Shown here: one piece after another, positions 19,827 to 20,581 of the stretch
How positions within the stretch are numbered: the stretch's first letter is position 1
Layout: each line of letters starts with the position of its first letter
Source of the DNA: Gnetum montanum
Lineage: Eukaryota; Streptophyta; Gnetopsida; Gnetales; Gnetaceae
Direction: 5' to 3'
Assembly: GCA_015680685.1 (NCBI GenBank)
Contig: MNCI01015741.1
Span: forward strand, 1 to 20,581
DNA length: 20,581 nt
Made by a program: the position numbers and the translations under genes
The notes under the pieces: model-generated
Seen by the model: only the letters and a program-made list of their open reading frames with translations
The model's database searches: none
Told to the model about the DNA's origin: nothing

Positions 19827-20210
19827 ATGCGATGTGCGTCCTTTGGCAGAACAAAACTCTTGGTTAGTGTCCAAGAGGACTTGTTGGTGAGACCAAAGCC
19901 ATGTGATGATGTGTTGCATTCTTTGGAGGAACAAGACCCTTGTTTAATGTTTCAGGGGGAGCCTTTTGGTGGAGAGCCAAAGCCATGCAATGGGATGTCA
20001 CTTGATTATTTCAAACACGAACGCTTGCTTTCAAGACAACTGTCATCCCGTCTTGTGTTTTATGCAGGAAGAGATAACATTTTATTTTTTCTCGGTGTTC
20101 TTCTACTTATGCTCGAATGCCATGTTGTGGGTTGCAACCGCTTAGGAGTGGCGTGGTATGCAACAGTATGTTCGATGTTTTGGACTATACTGGATGCGCT
20201 CGGGATATAA
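19827..20210 (+). CDS. Hypothetical 127-residue open frame with internal duplication
   Basis: I do not recognise the product. The first half has two partial repeats ending PKPCDD and PKPCNG, reflecting a DNA duplication (19831-19910 and 19911-19993). Residues about 83-102 (NILFFLGVLLLMLECHVVGC) are hydrophobic and could span a membrane. The duplicated units are in different frames at their start (offset 80 bp) and the same frame at their end (offset 84 bp), which argues against steady coding selection. No clear promoter or splice site is seen. It may be part of an unknown repeat. Confidence 0.25.
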   Translation: MRCASFGRTKLLVSVQEDLLVRPKPCDDVLHSLEEQDPCLMFQGEPFGGEPKPCNGMSLDYFKHERLLSRQLSSRLVFYAGRDNILFFLGVLLLMLECHVVGCNRLGVAWYATVCSMFWTILDALGI

Positions 20211-20581
20211 CCAAGTATAAGGTGTTGAGGAATAGGCTGAATATGAAATGGGGGATGTACTAGTGAATGGTTTGATTTAGTCTTATCATAGGTGTTGTAA
20301 ACAACGTCTCACCTTGCTTCTTATGATGAAGTGCATTCTTATACGAACACCTCTGAGTGTCATCCTACAAACACAACTCCAAGAAGACAAGAAAACCATG
20401 AGTGAATAAGCAAGCATAGACTTAAAATAGCTACTAATAAAATGAAGGCATCGGATGAGAGTTCAGGCACTGTATATGAATGGCGGAAATGTTGGTAGGA
20501 TCGGCAGATGGCGAGCGATGTAGCGATTCTGATGAAGTTTGAATGCAACTATAGATTGAAGAACCAGAGATGAAATTTCTA
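20211..20581. other. Unassigned right end
   Basis: No gene, repeat or retroelement feature that I can support. Short open frames (for example minus 20548-20360) lack any motif. Confidence 0.4.

Overview
This is plant nuclear DNA, most likely from a seed plant with a large, repeat-rich genome (a conifer or other gymnosperm would fit, but species cannot be fixed from this window). The evidence is decayed Ty3/gypsy LTR retrotransposons with a plant-type tRNA-Asp-like primer site, consensus GT...AG introns, and two exons of a plant NIPA-type magnesium transporter gene. No bacterial-style genes, rRNA, tRNA or CRISPR array were seen. Three single N bases (184, 7618, 7812) mark scaffold joins.

Layout. 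1-1003: integrase remnant of gypsy element C. 1060-2570: its long 3' noncoding region, homologous to 16400-17840. About 2571-3108: LTR-like block with a perfect palindrome and TATA box. 3109-5931: ruined reading frame of about 940 codons (ORF-X) that I cannot assign, ending before a purine tract and a second LTR start (6151-6250); together this looks like a non-autonomous element D. 6250-9830: AT-rich, low-copy-looking DNA holding, on the minus strand, two exons (9593-9457 and 8167-8111) of a NIPA-family gene with clean splice sites. Intron 2 contains a perfect 154-bp inverted repeat whose second arm is bracketed by Ns and is probably a misoriented contig. About 9836-10216: 3' part of an LTR, then a degenerate primer site and a broken gag (element A, to about 11928). 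11929-12965: LTR of element B, followed by a primer site (12967-12984), a broken gag-protease gene (13110-16156) and, with reverse transcriptase, RNase H and integrase missing, the 3' noncoding region (16400-17840). 17845-20581: not recognisably retroelement. It contains a degenerate minisatellite of about 13 bp built on GCGTATAC (18440-18560 and 18950-19335) and two unassigned small reading frames.

How the parts relate. All gypsy remnants run on the plus strand. A and B are the same family (gag, LTR and leader all align). C and B share the 3' region. C and D share LTR-start sequence. Every retroelement frame carries many stops and some frameshifts, so none is active. The NIPA gene runs the opposite way; its next exon is not in the window, so either intron 2 exceeds 8 kb and carries the C/D elements, or the gene is a fragment. 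I found no clear new functional system. The best leads are ORF-X, the two NIPA exons, the contig artefact, the serine/arginine/histidine-rich gag domain and the GTATAC array.
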